From VRUE01 sp963705635 (GTDB lineage: Bacteria; Actinomycetota; Thermoleophilia; Solirubrobacterales; 70-9), in contig CAVPKH010000004.1 in NCBI GenBank assembly GCA_963705635.1, positions 1,116,001-1,180,000 of the forward strand: DNA of 64,000 bases. Direction: 5' to 3'. This document shows, one piece after another, positions 1 to 9,308 of the stretch (its first letter is position 1; every line of letters starts with the position of its first letter). The notes under the pieces are model-generated. The model saw only the letters and a list, made by a program, of their open reading frames with translations, was not told where the DNA came from and made no database searches. The translations under genes and the position numbers were made by a program.

Positions 1-11
1 ATGCTCTTGCC

Positions 12-671
12 ATGCAGATAGCCATCCTCATATTCGACAAGCTCACCGCCCTCGACGCAGTCGGGCCCTACGAGGTCTTCCGCTCGGTCCCCGGCTGGGA
101 GGTCAAGTTCGTCGCCCCCGAGAAGGGCGAGATGCGCACCGACAGCGGCGCGCTCGGCCTCAGCGCCGACTACTCGCTCGACGAAGTCAGCGCGGCCGAC
201 GTCGTCCTCGTCCCCGGCGGAGCGGGCAACCGTCCCCTGATGACGGACGAGGTGGTGCTCTCGTGGTTGCGCCAGATCGATGCCGGCAGCAAATGGACGA
301 CCTCCGTCTGCACCGGTTCCCTTGTATTGGGGGCCGCCGGGCTGCTCGAGGGCAAGCGCTCGACCGGCCACTGGCTCTACCTCGAGCCGCTGCGCGAGTT
401 CGGCGCCGACCCGGTCGGTGGCCGCGTCGTCGAGGACGGCAAGACGATCACCGCGGCCGGCGTCTCGGCCGGCATCGACATGGCCCTGCACCTGGTCGGC
501 CTGGAGGTCGGCCCCGAGGTCGCCCAGGCCGTGCAGCTCGGCATCGAGTACGACCCGCAGCCTCCCTTCGACGCCGGCTCACCGGCGAAAGCGCCGGCTC
601 AGATCGTCGACCTGGTCACCGCGGTGGCAAACTCGACCGACGACTTCAGCGCGGCTAGCGAGCCAGCCTGA
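12..671 (+). CDS. DJ-1/PfpI family protein
   Basis: This 219-residue protein has the DJ-1/PfpI fold from its first residue (MQIAILIFD, then DAVGPYEVF). The nucleophile-elbow cysteine is visible as Cys100 in TSVCTGS, followed by the typical GLL-GKRSTGHW segment. Family members include isonitrile hydratases, glyoxalase-like enzymes and ThiJ-type proteins, and the sequence alone does not choose between them. There is no signal peptide, so it should be cytoplasmic. Its 3' end overlaps the convergent DUF1906 gene by 17 bp. The true start could lie slightly upstream of the window, but ATG at 12 fits the family N-terminus. Confidence 0.9.
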   Translation: MQIAILIFDKLTALDAVGPYEVFRSVPGWEVKFVAPEKGEMRTDSGALGLSADYSLDEVSAADVVLVPGGAGNRPLMTDEVVLSWLRQIDAGSKWTTSVCTGSLVLGAAGLLEGKRSTGHWLYLEPLREFGADPVGGRVVEDGKTITAAGVSAGIDMALHLVGLEVGPEVAQAVQLGIEYDPQPPFDAGSPAKAPAQIVDLVTAVANSTDDFSAASEPA

Positions 672-2034
672 GCTGGACCGCGCGGGTAGTGCGAGCATCG
701 GGGATCGCCACCAGGAGCTGCGCCTTGAGCGATCCACGTTCCCGCAGCAACGGCACCCCGCGAGAGTTGAGCGCGACGCGGAAGGTGTGTGACTTGCCGC
801 CGGCGAGGCTGAAGGTACGGTGGCTGACGGCGACGCGGACGACTTTGGTCGGCACGCCGGGCCGGGCGCGCAGCGGCACCTTGGCGTGGGTCCGCAGGAT
901 GATCTGGCCCGGGCAGGCTTCGCCTTCGGGCCAGCCGCAGCGGACCCAGACGCGGACCGTTCCGGCTTCGGGCCTGACGTGCGCAACGGTCAGCGGCGGC
1001 AGCTCCGGGGGCGTCGTGCTGGCCCCAACCGTCGCTCCGTCGACGTAGTTGTTGTCGAGGTTGATCGTGATCAGGCCGTAGGTCTCGTTGTGGCCGCCGC
1101 GGTACTGGTGGATGCGCTGGTGGTCGGCCCATGCAGTCGAGGGGAGGTACGGTTCGATCGTGTTCTGGGCGCCGTTCCAGTTGGCCGACCAGACGTTGTC
1201 GGGCAGCGCGTAGGGGCCGCCGATCGCGTGGCCGAGGTCGGCGATGCCGGAAGCGCCCGAGCTGTAGGCGCCGGAGACGTAGCCGAGGGCGTGGAGCTGG
1301 ATCGTCCAGGCGGAGAGGAAGGAGAGCGTCGCCGCGGTTGCGCTCGAGGTCCGCGCGTAGGCCTCCATGTCGAAGTAGATCGGGCTGCCGGGGCCGATCC
1401 CGACCGCCTGCGCCTCGGCGACGGCGTCGTCGGCCGCTTCGGTGCCCTGTATCGCGGCCCTGCTCAAGCTCGAGCTGAGCTTGGCGCAGCTGCTGCAGGC
1501 GCTGGTCGGCGCCTGCAGGCCGACGTAGGTCGGGATCAGGTGCCAGCCGGCGGCGACCTGTTCGCCCACCCAGGGGGCGGTCAGATTGGGCTGCGAGCAG
1601 GCACGGTTGGAGCCGCCGATGTAGACGCCGATCGCCCGGTAGGGCGAGCTGGCCCATGCCGCCATCGTCCGTGACGAAGGTGCCGCGCAGGCGTCGAAGC
1701 CGAGGCCGATGAAGTCTTCAGAGCCGGATACGGGGGCGGGGGTGGCAAGCGCGCTGGCGCCCGCCCGAGCCCGAGCACTGGGATCGACCAGGATCGCCCG
1801 CTGGCGACCGATTGCCTGCGAGGGACAGTCCTGGCTGGCACCGGGCGTGCCCAGGTAGACCGCACGCCGGTCGAGGCGCACGCACATGCGTGGGTGCTCG
1901 GCCAGCCGGTAGACCGGCCACCCCGCAGGGGCTTTGACCGCGTGGCCTTCGAAGTGGACCACTCTGGCGGCAGCGGGCGCGGCGAGGACCGCAAGCAGCA
2001 CAAGTGCCGCCAAAACAGGACGAATCAGGCGCAT
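655..2034 (-). CDS. Secreted DUF1906 (glycoside-hydrolase-like) protein
   Basis: The chosen ATG at 2034 gives a clean signal peptide (MRLIRPVLAALVLLAVLAAP, cleavage after AAA). The longer reading frame upstream has no such feature. From about residue 110 the protein matches the DUF1906/Rv2525c-like domain: it opens with FIGLGFDACAAPS and contains IYFDMEAY, the acidic motif on the expected beta strand, and a later SANWNGAQ segment. These TIM-barrel proteins resemble glycoside hydrolases acting on the cell envelope, with mostly unproven substrates. The C-terminal 110 residues look like a separate beta-rich domain. It is probably exported. Confidence 0.85.
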   Translation of the reverse strand: MRLIRPVLAALVLLAVLAAPAAARVVHFEGHAVKAPAGWPVYRLAEHPRMCVRLDRRAVYLGTPGASQDCPSQAIGRQRAILVDPSARARAGASALATPAPVSGSEDFIGLGFDACAAPSSRTMAAWASSPYRAIGVYIGGSNRACSQPNLTAPWVGEQVAAGWHLIPTYVGLQAPTSACSSCAKLSSSLSRAAIQGTEAADDAVAEAQAVGIGPGSPIYFDMEAYARTSSATAATLSFLSAWTIQLHALGYVSGAYSSGASGIADLGHAIGGPYALPDNVWSANWNGAQNTIEPYLPSTAWADHQRIHQYRGGHNETYGLITINLDNNYVDGATVGASTTPPELPPLTVAHVRPEAGTVRVWVRCGWPEGEACPGQIILRTHAKVPLRARPGVPTKVVRVAVSHRTFSLAGGKSHTFRVALNSRGVPLLRERGSLKAQLLVAIPDARTTRAVQLRLAR

Positions 2035-2085
2035 ACCCGTCCAACAATTGCATCCGCCGATCGATTCGCCCTCGAAAAACTGGGC

Positions 2086-2128
2086 CTGCATCAACTTTTA
2101 CGCCCGGCAGGCGTAGAGGTTGATGCAG
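2086..2128 (-). terminator. Rho-independent terminator after the penicillin acylase gene
   Basis: A 19-nt arm (2086-2104), a 5-nt loop and a complementary arm (2110-2128) pair with two mismatches. Read on the minus strand the stem is followed by GGCCCAGTTTTTCG, a T tract. It lies 16 bp after the stop of the penicillin acylase gene and before the DUF1906 start. Confidence 0.75.
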
Positions 2129-2143
2129 TTGGGCTCCCCGGCT

Positions 2144-4534
2144 TCAGCTGCCGGAGGGAACCAGGTCCAGCTCGCGCCAGGGGCCTTCGCCGGCCATCGG
2201 CTGGGTGCGACCCTCCAGCCAGTCGGCCTGGAGGTCGTCGTAGTGGGGGCTGGCCGGGTGACCGGACTGGCCGGTGAACATCTGCCAGCGCGAGCGCTCG
2301 GGGGCAGTCGGTTCCGCCACCATGCGCCAGCTCGGCGCCCAGACGGCTTTGTAGGGGTCGTTGGGGTCGTAGGCGATCTGGCTCACCGTCTCCTGCGCCC
2401 CGCCGGCCTTGAGGGTGCGGTTGAGCAGCCGGCGCAGCAACGGATTGGCTTCGCCGAGCGGATGGGGGAACTCCATCTCGTGCACGTCGCCCCAGCGCCA
2501 TGCCCCGGGGTCGGGGCCAAAGCGCTCGCCGAGGTCGTCGAGGGCGCCGCTGAGGGCTTCCAGCACGAGGTCCTCCCAGGGGCGGCCGATCAGCTCCTCA
2601 TCGCCTTCCTCCCAGAGCTTCATCAGGTGGGAGTGCCAACGCCAGGGCGAGGTGACGTGCGGGGTGAAGCCGTTGTCGGCGCGGTCGAGCCAGCGCTCAC
2701 TGAGGTCGCGATCGCCGATCGCGGCGCGGGCCACCTCGCGCGCCAGGCGCAGCAGGAATGCCTGGTAGATCGTGCCCGCGATCGAGTCGGGGTCGAGATG
2801 CCCGTCCCAGCTGCGCAGCCGCTCGATCGCGCTGCTCTCGCGCTGGCCGCGGGGCGTCAACCGGCCCAGCCGGCGCGCCGCCTCGATCCCCGGCAGCGAG
2901 AGGTTGTCGGACTGCATCGCCTCGAAGCCGTCGATGTCGTGCTCGTCGCTGGCGCGCAGGAGCTGCTCGATTCGCTCGGCGCGGAAGCCGTCGAGCCACT
3001 CGCTGGTGATGTGGTGGGGGTAGTCGTCACCGACGATGCGGTTGTTGGCGGTGACGAGAAAGCCGCTCTCGGGATCGACCTTCTCCGGCAGCTCCTCGTA
3101 GGGAACCGTCCCCTCCCACTCGAACTCGCCGGTCCAGCCCGGCTTGGGCAGGTCGGGGCAGCCGCCCTTGCGCAGCGGCAGGCGGCCGATCAGCTTGTAG
3201 CCGATCGAGCCGTGGCGGTCGGCCCAGATCAGGTTCGAGGCGGGTGAGCTGTGGCCCTCGAGCTTGGCGATCAGCTCGGGCCCGGAGCCGATGTCGTGCA
3301 GATCGAACATGCCCGCGAACGCGGTCGGCTGGTCGAGCGTCTGCCAGCGCAGGGCCAGCGGCTCGCCCTCGTCGGCGCCCAGCGCCTCGTTGACGATCGG
3401 GCCGTGGTGGGTGATGCGGACGTCGAGCACCTCGGGCGCGTCGCGGCCCTTGACCGGAATCTCCTCGCGCACGACTTCGAGCGGGCGCCACTCGTCTTCG
3501 AAGAGGTAACGGTCGCCCTCGATCCGCTCGACGAAGAGGTCCTGCACGTCGGCCATCACGTTGGTGAAGGTCCAGCAGACGTCGTTGTTCTGGCCCATGT
3601 AGACGCCCGGCATACCCGGCAGGGAAGCGCCGCGCACGAAGCGATCGCCGAGCGTGAGGCCGACCTGGTACCAGATGCCCGGCATGCTCGGCGGCAGGTG
3701 GGGGTCGCCGGCGATCAGCGGCGAGCCGCTGGCGCTGTGGGCGCCCGAGACCGCCCAGTTGTTGGAGCCGCTGGCCTCGGCGGCGAGCCCGATCGAGCGC
3801 CGCACCGCGTCGAGCTGCTCGACGATCGCGAGGCCGTCGCCGGACCAGGCTTCCTGGGTGACGACCGGGTTGTCGGCGGGGTAGGCCGGATCGAGGCGGG
3901 CCGCCAGCTCGGGGCCGAGCGCCCGCGCCATGTCGGCGCGCAGCAGCTCGCGCTCCCAGTTGGTCGAGAGGCCGAAGGCGAGCAGCTTGCCGAGGCTGAG
4001 GATGTCGACCGGGCGCCAGGGCTTCCAGTCGAGGCGGAGCAGCTGCATCTCGAACGGCATCGCCTTGGCGTCGGCTGCCGCCGCGTTGACCCCTTCGCAG
4101 AAGCGCTCGAGCAGGGCGAGCAGCGCGGGGTCGAGCGTCGCCGCCTCGCGCTCCGCCGTGCGGCGGATCCCCAGGGTCCGCATCAGGCGGTCGATCGGCA
4201 GGCCCTCCTCCCCCGCCATCTCGGCGACCCGGCCGGAAACGGCACGGCGGTAGAAGTCGAGCTGCCAGAGCCGGTCCTGGCCATGGCAGAAGCCCTCGGC
4301 AAACCAGAGGTCGGCGGCGCTCTCCGCGTTGACGTGCGGCACGCCCCAGCGGTCGCGGCGCACCCGCACCAGGCCCTCGAGACCGTCGAGCGAAATCGTC
4401 CCCTTCTGCTTTGGCAGCGGCCGCCGCGCCAGCCAGTGCCAAGCCGCCGCGGTCGCGGCAGCGGCCAAGCCGGTGCCAGCTGCCCCGATAACCATGCCGG
4501 TGCGCACGGCGCCTTTCCCCTTGCTCGAACTCAC
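2144..4534 (-). CDS. Penicillin acylase family Ntn hydrolase
   Basis: This 796-residue protein has the layout of a penicillin/acyl-homoserine-lactone acylase precursor. It has an N-terminal membrane anchor or signal (residues 12-35), an alpha-subunit region with the family segment VRRDRWGVPHVNA, and the autocatalytic processing site GSNNWAVSG. Ser257 there would become the N-terminal nucleophile of the beta subunit. Typical beta-subunit motifs follow (GDPHLPPSMPG, FTNVMADVQDLF). It probably hydrolyses an amide of a small acyl compound at the cell surface, and the substrate cannot be read from sequence. The start is GTG. A strong terminator follows it. Confidence 0.93.
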   Translation of the reverse strand: MSSSKGKGAVRTGMVIGAAGTGLAAAATAAAWHWLARRPLPKQKGTISLDGLEGLVRVRRDRWGVPHVNAESAADLWFAEGFCHGQDRLWQLDFYRRAVSGRVAEMAGEEGLPIDRLMRTLGIRRTAEREAATLDPALLALLERFCEGVNAAAADAKAMPFEMQLLRLDWKPWRPVDILSLGKLLAFGLSTNWERELLRADMARALGPELAARLDPAYPADNPVVTQEAWSGDGLAIVEQLDAVRRSIGLAAEASGSNNWAVSGAHSASGSPLIAGDPHLPPSMPGIWYQVGLTLGDRFVRGASLPGMPGVYMGQNNDVCWTFTNVMADVQDLFVERIEGDRYLFEDEWRPLEVVREEIPVKGRDAPEVLDVRITHHGPIVNEALGADEGEPLALRWQTLDQPTAFAGMFDLHDIGSGPELIAKLEGHSSPASNLIWADRHGSIGYKLIGRLPLRKGGCPDLPKPGWTGEFEWEGTVPYEELPEKVDPESGFLVTANNRIVGDDYPHHITSEWLDGFRAERIEQLLRASDEHDIDGFEAMQSDNLSLPGIEAARRLGRLTPRGQRESSAIERLRSWDGHLDPDSIAGTIYQAFLLRLAREVARAAIGDRDLSERWLDRADNGFTPHVTSPWRWHSHLMKLWEEGDEELIGRPWEDLVLEALSGALDDLGERFGPDPGAWRWGDVHEMEFPHPLGEANPLLRRLLNRTLKAGGAQETVSQIAYDPNDPYKAVWAPSWRMVAEPTAPERSRWQMFTGQSGHPASPHYDDLQADWLEGRTQPMAGEGPWRELDLVPSGS

Positions 4535-4656
4535 TACATGTATGTATCAGTTGGCCAGCCGGCCAGGAAGCTTGGGCCACCACACCGAGACTTTTTGTCC
4601 AGTCCGGTGATCTCTTGTCTGCGGGCCGACAATCGATTCACGAATGGGGGGTAACG

Positions 4657-6120
4657 GTGCACGCCGACAACAGGGGAGGGGTCTTCAGGGTTCTGTGTCT
4701 GGGATTGATCGCAGCGGGCCTATTTCTGGGAGCGACCAGCCAACCAGCAGTCGCCCGGCCGGGCGATCTCGATACGAGCTTTGGCAAAGGCGGCAGGACG
4801 ATCACGCCAATCCGAGCCTGGAATCAACCGACGGGATATCTCGAAGGCCGAGCTTGGACACAGATCGGGGTCGCGATGGCATCCGCGCCGAACGGGCGAA
4901 CTGTCGTCGCCGGAGAACGCTCGCTGGCGGTCTACCTGCGCGACGGCAGACTCGATTCCCACTTTGCCGACCACGGAAAGCTGAGCCTGCCGCTACTGAG
5001 CGGAGCCCTGCCTACAATCGAAGACATCGCCGTTGACACCGAGGGGCGAGTCGCCATCGCTGGCACCGCTCGCCAACCGACGGGCGGAGCGGCCGCCATG
5101 ATCGTTCGCTTTCTGCCCAACGGGGCGCTGGACCCATCCTTTGGCGGCAGTGGGCATGGCATCCTGCTGACGGACTTTGGACTTCCAGCGATTCAAGGCC
5201 CGCCCGGCGTCGGGGACCCACCGGCTCCGGCCCAGGTCACCGCACGCAGCATCGCAATCGACTCCCTGGGGCGAATCGTGATCGCGGGTGGAGCCGTTGC
5301 GTTCATGGGCTATTGCCGCAGCGCCGGGTACCAGCGCCACCACCACATCTACCTCGCGCGCCTGACGCCGGACGGCGCACTCGACTCAGACTTTGGCCAG
5401 GATGGCTGGGTAGTCAACGATCAGCAGGCCTGGATGGGAGGGATGATCCTCACTCAGACCGGCAAGCCGACCTACATCACCGACCAAAACGACGCGATCT
5501 CTTGCGAGGGATTTGGCGGCGGGCTAATGGTTCGACTCAGGGGCAACGGCGGGCCTGACCTGACCTTTGGCGCGAACGGACAGCAGAGCGTTTCTCCCGA
5601 AGAGTCGCGACCCCGCCAGATTGCAATCGATCGCGACGGCCGGATTCTGGTTCTGCGCGATGCCACGAGCTCAGAAACGAAGCACGGCCCCGACTTCCAG
5701 GTGCTGAGCCGCTGGAATGCCGATGGTTCCTTCGACTCGGGCTTTGGCACGAAGCGCGGAATGAGCGTGCTGAAGCTCCCGGGTGGAGAAAGCAGCCTGA
5801 ACGCGCTCACCGTCGATTTGCGAGGCCGTCCACTTCTCGCCGGGAAGACGACATCGGCACGCACCGCCTACGAAGTAGAGCACCGCATATTTCCGCGGAC
5901 GAGGTTCGTTCTTGTTCGCCTGCGAACTTCAGGGAGGTTGGATCGACGGTTTGGGGAGGGCGGCAGAGTCGCAACACGCTTTGGCCGTGGTTCAAAGGCG
6001 GTCGCCACCGATCTGCTGATCAGTGGGAAAAACCGGGTGCTCGCGGCGGGACCTGTCGTCGGCGAAGCAATCGCTGGGCGGCGCGGCTTCGCCTTGGCCC
6101 GCTTCAAGCTCAATCCCTAG
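4657..6120 (+). CDS. Secreted delta-60 repeat protein
   Basis: Several copies of the delta-60 repeat (LDTSFGKGG, LDPSFGGSG, LDSDFGQDG, LDRRFGEGG), each followed by a beta-strand-rich segment of about 50 residues, run through the protein and suggest a beta-propeller. I chose GTG 4657 because a G-rich Shine-Dalgarno stretch precedes it and it gives a clear signal peptide ending SQPAVA. A TTG 42 bp upstream is the alternative. Function is unknown; such proteins are usually secreted. The last codons overlap the convergent MBL gene by 4 bp. Codon use looks slightly less GC-biased than in its neighbours. Confidence 0.85.
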   Translation: MHADNRGGVFRVLCLGLIAAGLFLGATSQPAVARPGDLDTSFGKGGRTITPIRAWNQPTGYLEGRAWTQIGVAMASAPNGRTVVAGERSLAVYLRDGRLDSHFADHGKLSLPLLSGALPTIEDIAVDTEGRVAIAGTARQPTGGAAAMIVRFLPNGALDPSFGGSGHGILLTDFGLPAIQGPPGVGDPPAPAQVTARSIAIDSLGRIVIAGGAVAFMGYCRSAGYQRHHHIYLARLTPDGALDSDFGQDGWVVNDQQAWMGGMILTQTGKPTYITDQNDAISCEGFGGGLMVRLRGNGGPDLTFGANGQQSVSPEESRPRQIAIDRDGRILVLRDATSSETKHGPDFQVLSRWNADGSFDSGFGTKRGMSVLKLPGGESSLNALTVDLRGRPLLAGKTTSARTAYEVEHRIFPRTRFVLVRLRTSGRLDRRFGEGGRVATRFGRGSKAVATDLLISGKNRVLAAGPVVGEAIAGRRGFALARFKLNP

Positions 6121-6851
6121 TCAACGCCCGCGGGGAGGCGTCCCTCTGCCTTGAGCTTGTCGAGGTGAGCCTGCATCACCATCGCCGCCGCCATGCGGAG
6201 CTCGGTGGGTACGTCTGCCCAGGCCTCGGCGAGCAGGGCCTCGCGAGAGCGCTCGCCCCGCTCGAGAGCGGCCAGCAGGCGACGCTCGCGCATCTCGCGG
6301 TGCTCGACGTACTCGGCCAGCTTCGCGGTCGGGTCCTCGATCCAGGGGCCGTGGCCGGGACAGATCAGCTCGATCGACTCCGCCTGCATCCGCCGCAGCG
6401 AGCTCATGTAGGCGGCGAGGGAGCCGCCGTCGGGCGGGACGAAGGTCGAGCCGGCGCCGAGGACCAGGTCGCCGCTGAAGCAGACCCGGTCGGAGGTGAT
6501 CAGGCAGACGTGGTCCGGGGCGTGGCCCGGGGTGGCGATCGCGCGCAGGCCGCCGTGCTCCTCGCCGTCGACCGGCAGGATCACCTCTATCCCGAGCCGC
6601 CCCGCCCCATCGGCGTGGTCACCGTGGCCGTGGGTTAGAAGAACCGCGCCGATCCCGCCCCGCTCCTCAGCCGCAGCGCGAACGACCTCCAGGTGGCTCT
6701 CGACGTCTGGTCCGGGGTCGATCACCAGGCATGGATCGGCCCCGTAGAGATAGGTGTTGGTGCCCTCCAGCGTCATCGGCCCCGGGTTGGGGGCGACGAG
6801 TCGCAGGACCTCTGGGTGTCCCGGTGCCTGATCCACGCCGCTGTCCGCCAC
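6117..6851 (-). CDS. MBL-fold metallo-hydrolase (LACTB2-like)
   Basis: The protein carries the metallo-beta-lactamase signature THGHGDHADG (His74, His76, Asp78, His79). Further metal ligands are in TPGHAPDH, FSGDLVLG and CPGHGPW. The N-terminal segment APNPGPMTLEGTNTYL and the C-terminal winged-helix-like tail resemble the LACTB2/RNase-like branch, so a nuclease or thioester hydrolase role is possible. The GTG start at 6851 directly abuts a perfect 20-bp palindrome, so a downstream GTG (residue 6) could be the real start. It lies 45 bp after the PafBC-like gene on the same strand. Confidence 0.88.
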   Translation of the reverse strand: MADSGVDQAPGHPEVLRLVAPNPGPMTLEGTNTYLYGADPCLVIDPGPDVESHLEVVRAAAEERGGIGAVLLTHGHGDHADGAGRLGIEVILPVDGEEHGGLRAIATPGHAPDHVCLITSDRVCFSGDLVLGAGSTFVPPDGGSLAAYMSSLRRMQAESIELICPGHGPWIEDPTAKLAEYVEHREMRERRLLAALERGERSREALLAEAWADVPTELRMAAAMVMQAHLDKLKAEGRLPAGVD

Positions 6852-6896
6852 CGAAACCGTCCCAACCCGCGCATATCGCGGGTTGGGACGGTTTCG
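6852..6896. repeat. Palindrome C1: perfect 20-bp stem, 5-nt loop
   Basis: Arms 6852-6871 and 6877-6896 are perfectly complementary, with loop CATAT. The element exactly fills the space between the stop codon of the WYL-domain gene and the GTG of the MBL gene, both on the minus strand. There is no T tract, so a classical terminator is not certain. A close homologue (C2) lies at 31902-31946. Confidence 0.85.
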
Positions 6897-8948
6897 TCAG
6901 CCGGAGACCTCGCTGGCGATCGCTTCGCGGGCGTCCTCGGGCTCGAGCACGACGAGGTCGCCGGCACCGCGCAGGATCTCCCGCACCAGCCAGGAAGTCC
7001 CCGCGTAGGGGAGCTCGACGACGACGGCGCCGTCGGCCAGCTCCTCGACCACGGTGCGCTCCTCGCGCAGCCAGCGCGCCCGCTCGGGTGAGACCCAGAC
7101 GCGGGCGACGTGGGCGGTCGGCACCTCGCCGTGGGTCATCCAGCCCTCGACCCCGGCCAGCTCCTCGACCTCGGGGCGCGGCTCGAATGACTTCTCCGAG
7201 AGGGTCGCCTCCTTGATCCGGTCGAGCTTGAAGTGGCGGACGCCCTCTTTGGTCAGGTCGTAGCACTCGACGTACCAGCCCTCGCGCCCGTTCTCGAGCC
7301 GGTAGGGCTCGACCGCGCGTTTGGTGAACTGGTCCTCGTTCTCCTTGTAGTACTGGAGGTCGAGGATGCGGCTCTCGCCGATCGCGTCGTTGACCGTGCG
7401 CGCCACGCCGGCGTCGCCGCCGCTGCCGGAGGCGATCTCCAGCCCCTCCTCGGAGGGATCGTGGCCAAGGGCCTTGACGATCTTGCCGCGGGCGCTTTGC
7501 AGGCCACCCTGCGGCAGGTGGTCGCCGAAGAGGTCGATCGCCGCGACGAGGGCCTTGGCCTCGAGCGGCAGCAGCCGCGCCGGGCGGGCGAAGTTGTCGC
7601 CGTAGGGCTCGGAGTCGACCTCGATCTCGTCGCCGATCACTTCGGCGTAGAGGACGTAGGTGCCGCCGCCGAAGTTGACGACGTTGAGCAGGTCGATGTC
7701 CTCCTGCAGCTCCTCGCCGGTCAGCTCGAGCCGCTGGCGCAGGTCGGCGACCCCGATCCGCTCGGTCGCTTTCGCCGATTCGATCAGCAGGCCGGCGAGG
7801 GTGACCAGGCGGGCGAAGCGCTCGGGACGGATCGCCGCCTCGCCGCGGCCGTTGGAGCGCGCCCGGCGCGGCGCCTCGCGCAGCGGCCGGTCGACGATCT
7901 CGGCCGCCTCGAAGCCGTTGTGGTGGCGGTCGTGGAGCAGGGCAAGGCGGCCCTCGGCCTCCTCGCGCAGCTCGTCCGGCGCCAGCACCTGGGCGTTCTG
8001 GCGCCAGCGCAGCACCCAGGCGATCAGCTCCCGCGGCGAGGCGTAATCGGTCTCGAAGACGCAGCCTTTGCCCGGCGCGCCGTCGGACTTTTTCGCCGCC
8101 CGCAGCTCGCCGAAGGCGCCGAAGTCGCGCTCGATCAGCCAGGCGATGCGCTCGCGAATGAAGATCTTCGCTGTGCCACGGGTCTCCCCCAGCTGCCAGT
8201 CGGCGCGCTGGCCGTAGTCGCGGCGGTCGAAGTCCTCGGGCGGGGAGAAGTCGTGCTCGGCCTTGGAGGCGTAGCCGACCTTGCCCTGGATGCGGGAGAG
8301 GCGGAAGACGCGAACCGCCTCGCGCTCGTGGGCGTAGCCGATCAAATAGAACTGGCCGCCACGGAAGACGAGATGGAAGGGGTCGACCTTGCGCTTTTCG
8401 GTCTCGTCGCGCTCCATCGTGTAGTAGGTGAACTCGATCGTCTTGCGGCGCGAGATCGCGGTCTCGATCTTGGAGAGGCGCTGCGAAAGGTCGCGGCCAC
8501 CGGCCGAAGCAGTCATCGCCATCTCGACCGGGGCGCGCTCGCCCTCCTTCAGCGGATTGGGATGCCCCCAGGCAACCTGCTGCAGGGCGAGCCGCAGCGG
8601 CTCGGCGTAGGCGAATTCGCCTTCGGATAGCAGCGAGAGCGCCGTGCTCAGCGCCGCCAGCTCATCGTCGGAGAACTCGATCGCGTCGAGGTAGAAGTTC
8701 TCCGGCGGCAGCGAGTAGAGCTCGGCCTCGAAAAAGCCCTCTCCGGGCTTCTCGACCCCGAGCTGGATGCCGAGGCTCTCCAGCTCGGCCCGGTCCGCGT
8801 AGAAGCGCCGCGCGAAAGCGTCGTCGTTCATGTCGCTATAGCCCTCCACCTCGCGCTTGATCTCGAGGGCCGAAACCGGCCTCCCCTGAGCCATCAGGAA
8901 CGAGATCAGCGAGAGCTGGCGGATCAGCTTCTCGGTGTCCTTCGCCAC
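6897..8948 (-). CDS. pafBC: PafBC-like fused WYL-domain transcriptional regulator
   Basis: At 683 residues this is two copies of one architecture in a row. Each half has an N-terminal winged helix (residues about 1-70 and 375-440) and a WYL domain (about 150-225, with IEFTYYTMERDETEKRKVDPFH; about 530-600, with LDLQYYKENEDQF), followed by a WCX-type C-terminal domain. In mycobacteria PafB and PafC are adjacent genes whose heterodimer activates DNA-damage genes. In other actinobacteria they occur fused, as here. The ligand-binding WYL domain may sense single-stranded DNA. The GTG start is 30 bp from a divergent small membrane protein gene. Confidence 0.85.
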   Translation of the reverse strand: MAKDTEKLIRQLSLISFLMAQGRPVSALEIKREVEGYSDMNDDAFARRFYADRAELESLGIQLGVEKPGEGFFEAELYSLPPENFYLDAIEFSDDELAALSTALSLLSEGEFAYAEPLRLALQQVAWGHPNPLKEGERAPVEMAMTASAGGRDLSQRLSKIETAISRRKTIEFTYYTMERDETEKRKVDPFHLVFRGGQFYLIGYAHEREAVRVFRLSRIQGKVGYASKAEHDFSPPEDFDRRDYGQRADWQLGETRGTAKIFIRERIAWLIERDFGAFGELRAAKKSDGAPGKGCVFETDYASPRELIAWVLRWRQNAQVLAPDELREEAEGRLALLHDRHHNGFEAAEIVDRPLREAPRRARSNGRGEAAIRPERFARLVTLAGLLIESAKATERIGVADLRQRLELTGEELQEDIDLLNVVNFGGGTYVLYAEVIGDEIEVDSEPYGDNFARPARLLPLEAKALVAAIDLFGDHLPQGGLQSARGKIVKALGHDPSEEGLEIASGSGGDAGVARTVNDAIGESRILDLQYYKENEDQFTKRAVEPYRLENGREGWYVECYDLTKEGVRHFKLDRIKEATLSEKSFEPRPEVEELAGVEGWMTHGEVPTAHVARVWVSPERARWLREERTVVEELADGAVVVELPYAGTSWLVREILRGAGDLVVLEPEDAREAIASEVSG

Positions 8949-8978
8949 TGGCTCGCAGGATAGTGTGCGACCGGCCCC

Positions 8979-9308
8979 ATGGACCTCCTGCGCAACCTCT
9001 TCGGCAACGTGACTTCGGGCATTATCCGGCTTGCGGTCTTCGCCGGAGTGCTGTTCCTCTGCTACCTCTTCATCGTCAAGCCGGTCCTGAAGACGACCAG
9101 CGAAGTCACCGACAAGGCCTTCAAGTCATCGGGCCTGAACGAAATCAGCAAGACGATCGAGGACGTCAACGTCCAGGTCCGCCGCCAGATCCACCACTCC
9201 TTCGAGGCGACCAAGCAGCAGGGCGGCAACCCGCACAAGCTGATCGCCTGCATCAAGCACGCCAACGGCGACGTGCAGCGGATTCAGCGCTGCACGCGGC
9301 GCTTCTGA
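8979..9308 (+). CDS. Small single-span membrane protein, unknown function
   Basis: I do not recognise this 109-residue protein. It has an amphipathic start (MDLLRNLFGNVTSG), one membrane helix at about residues 15-34, then a charged helical region and two cysteines near the C-terminus (LIACIKH, IQRCTRRF). The ATG lies only 30 bp from the divergent PafBC-like gene and has no Shine-Dalgarno sequence, so leaderless translation is possible. The 3' end overlaps the convergent membrane-protein gene by 25 bp. It may be co-regulated with the WYL regulator by location only. Confidence 0.7.
   Translation: MDLLRNLFGNVTSGIIRLAVFAGVLFLCYLFIVKPVLKTTSEVTDKAFKSSGLNEISKTIEDVNVQVRRQIHHSFEATKQQGGNPHKLIACIKHANGDVQRIQRCTRRF

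Noticed and set aside
2120..3247. Long plus-strand open frame opposite the penicillin acylase gene
   Set aside because: It is antisense to a clear enzyme, and its composition is that of the reversed strand of a GC-rich gene with no domain.
7233..8630. 465-codon plus-strand frame opposite the PafBC-like gene
   Set aside because: Rich in Leu/Gly/Asp/Val from codon-position mirroring, with no motif and no ribosome binding site; the minus-strand WYL protein is real.
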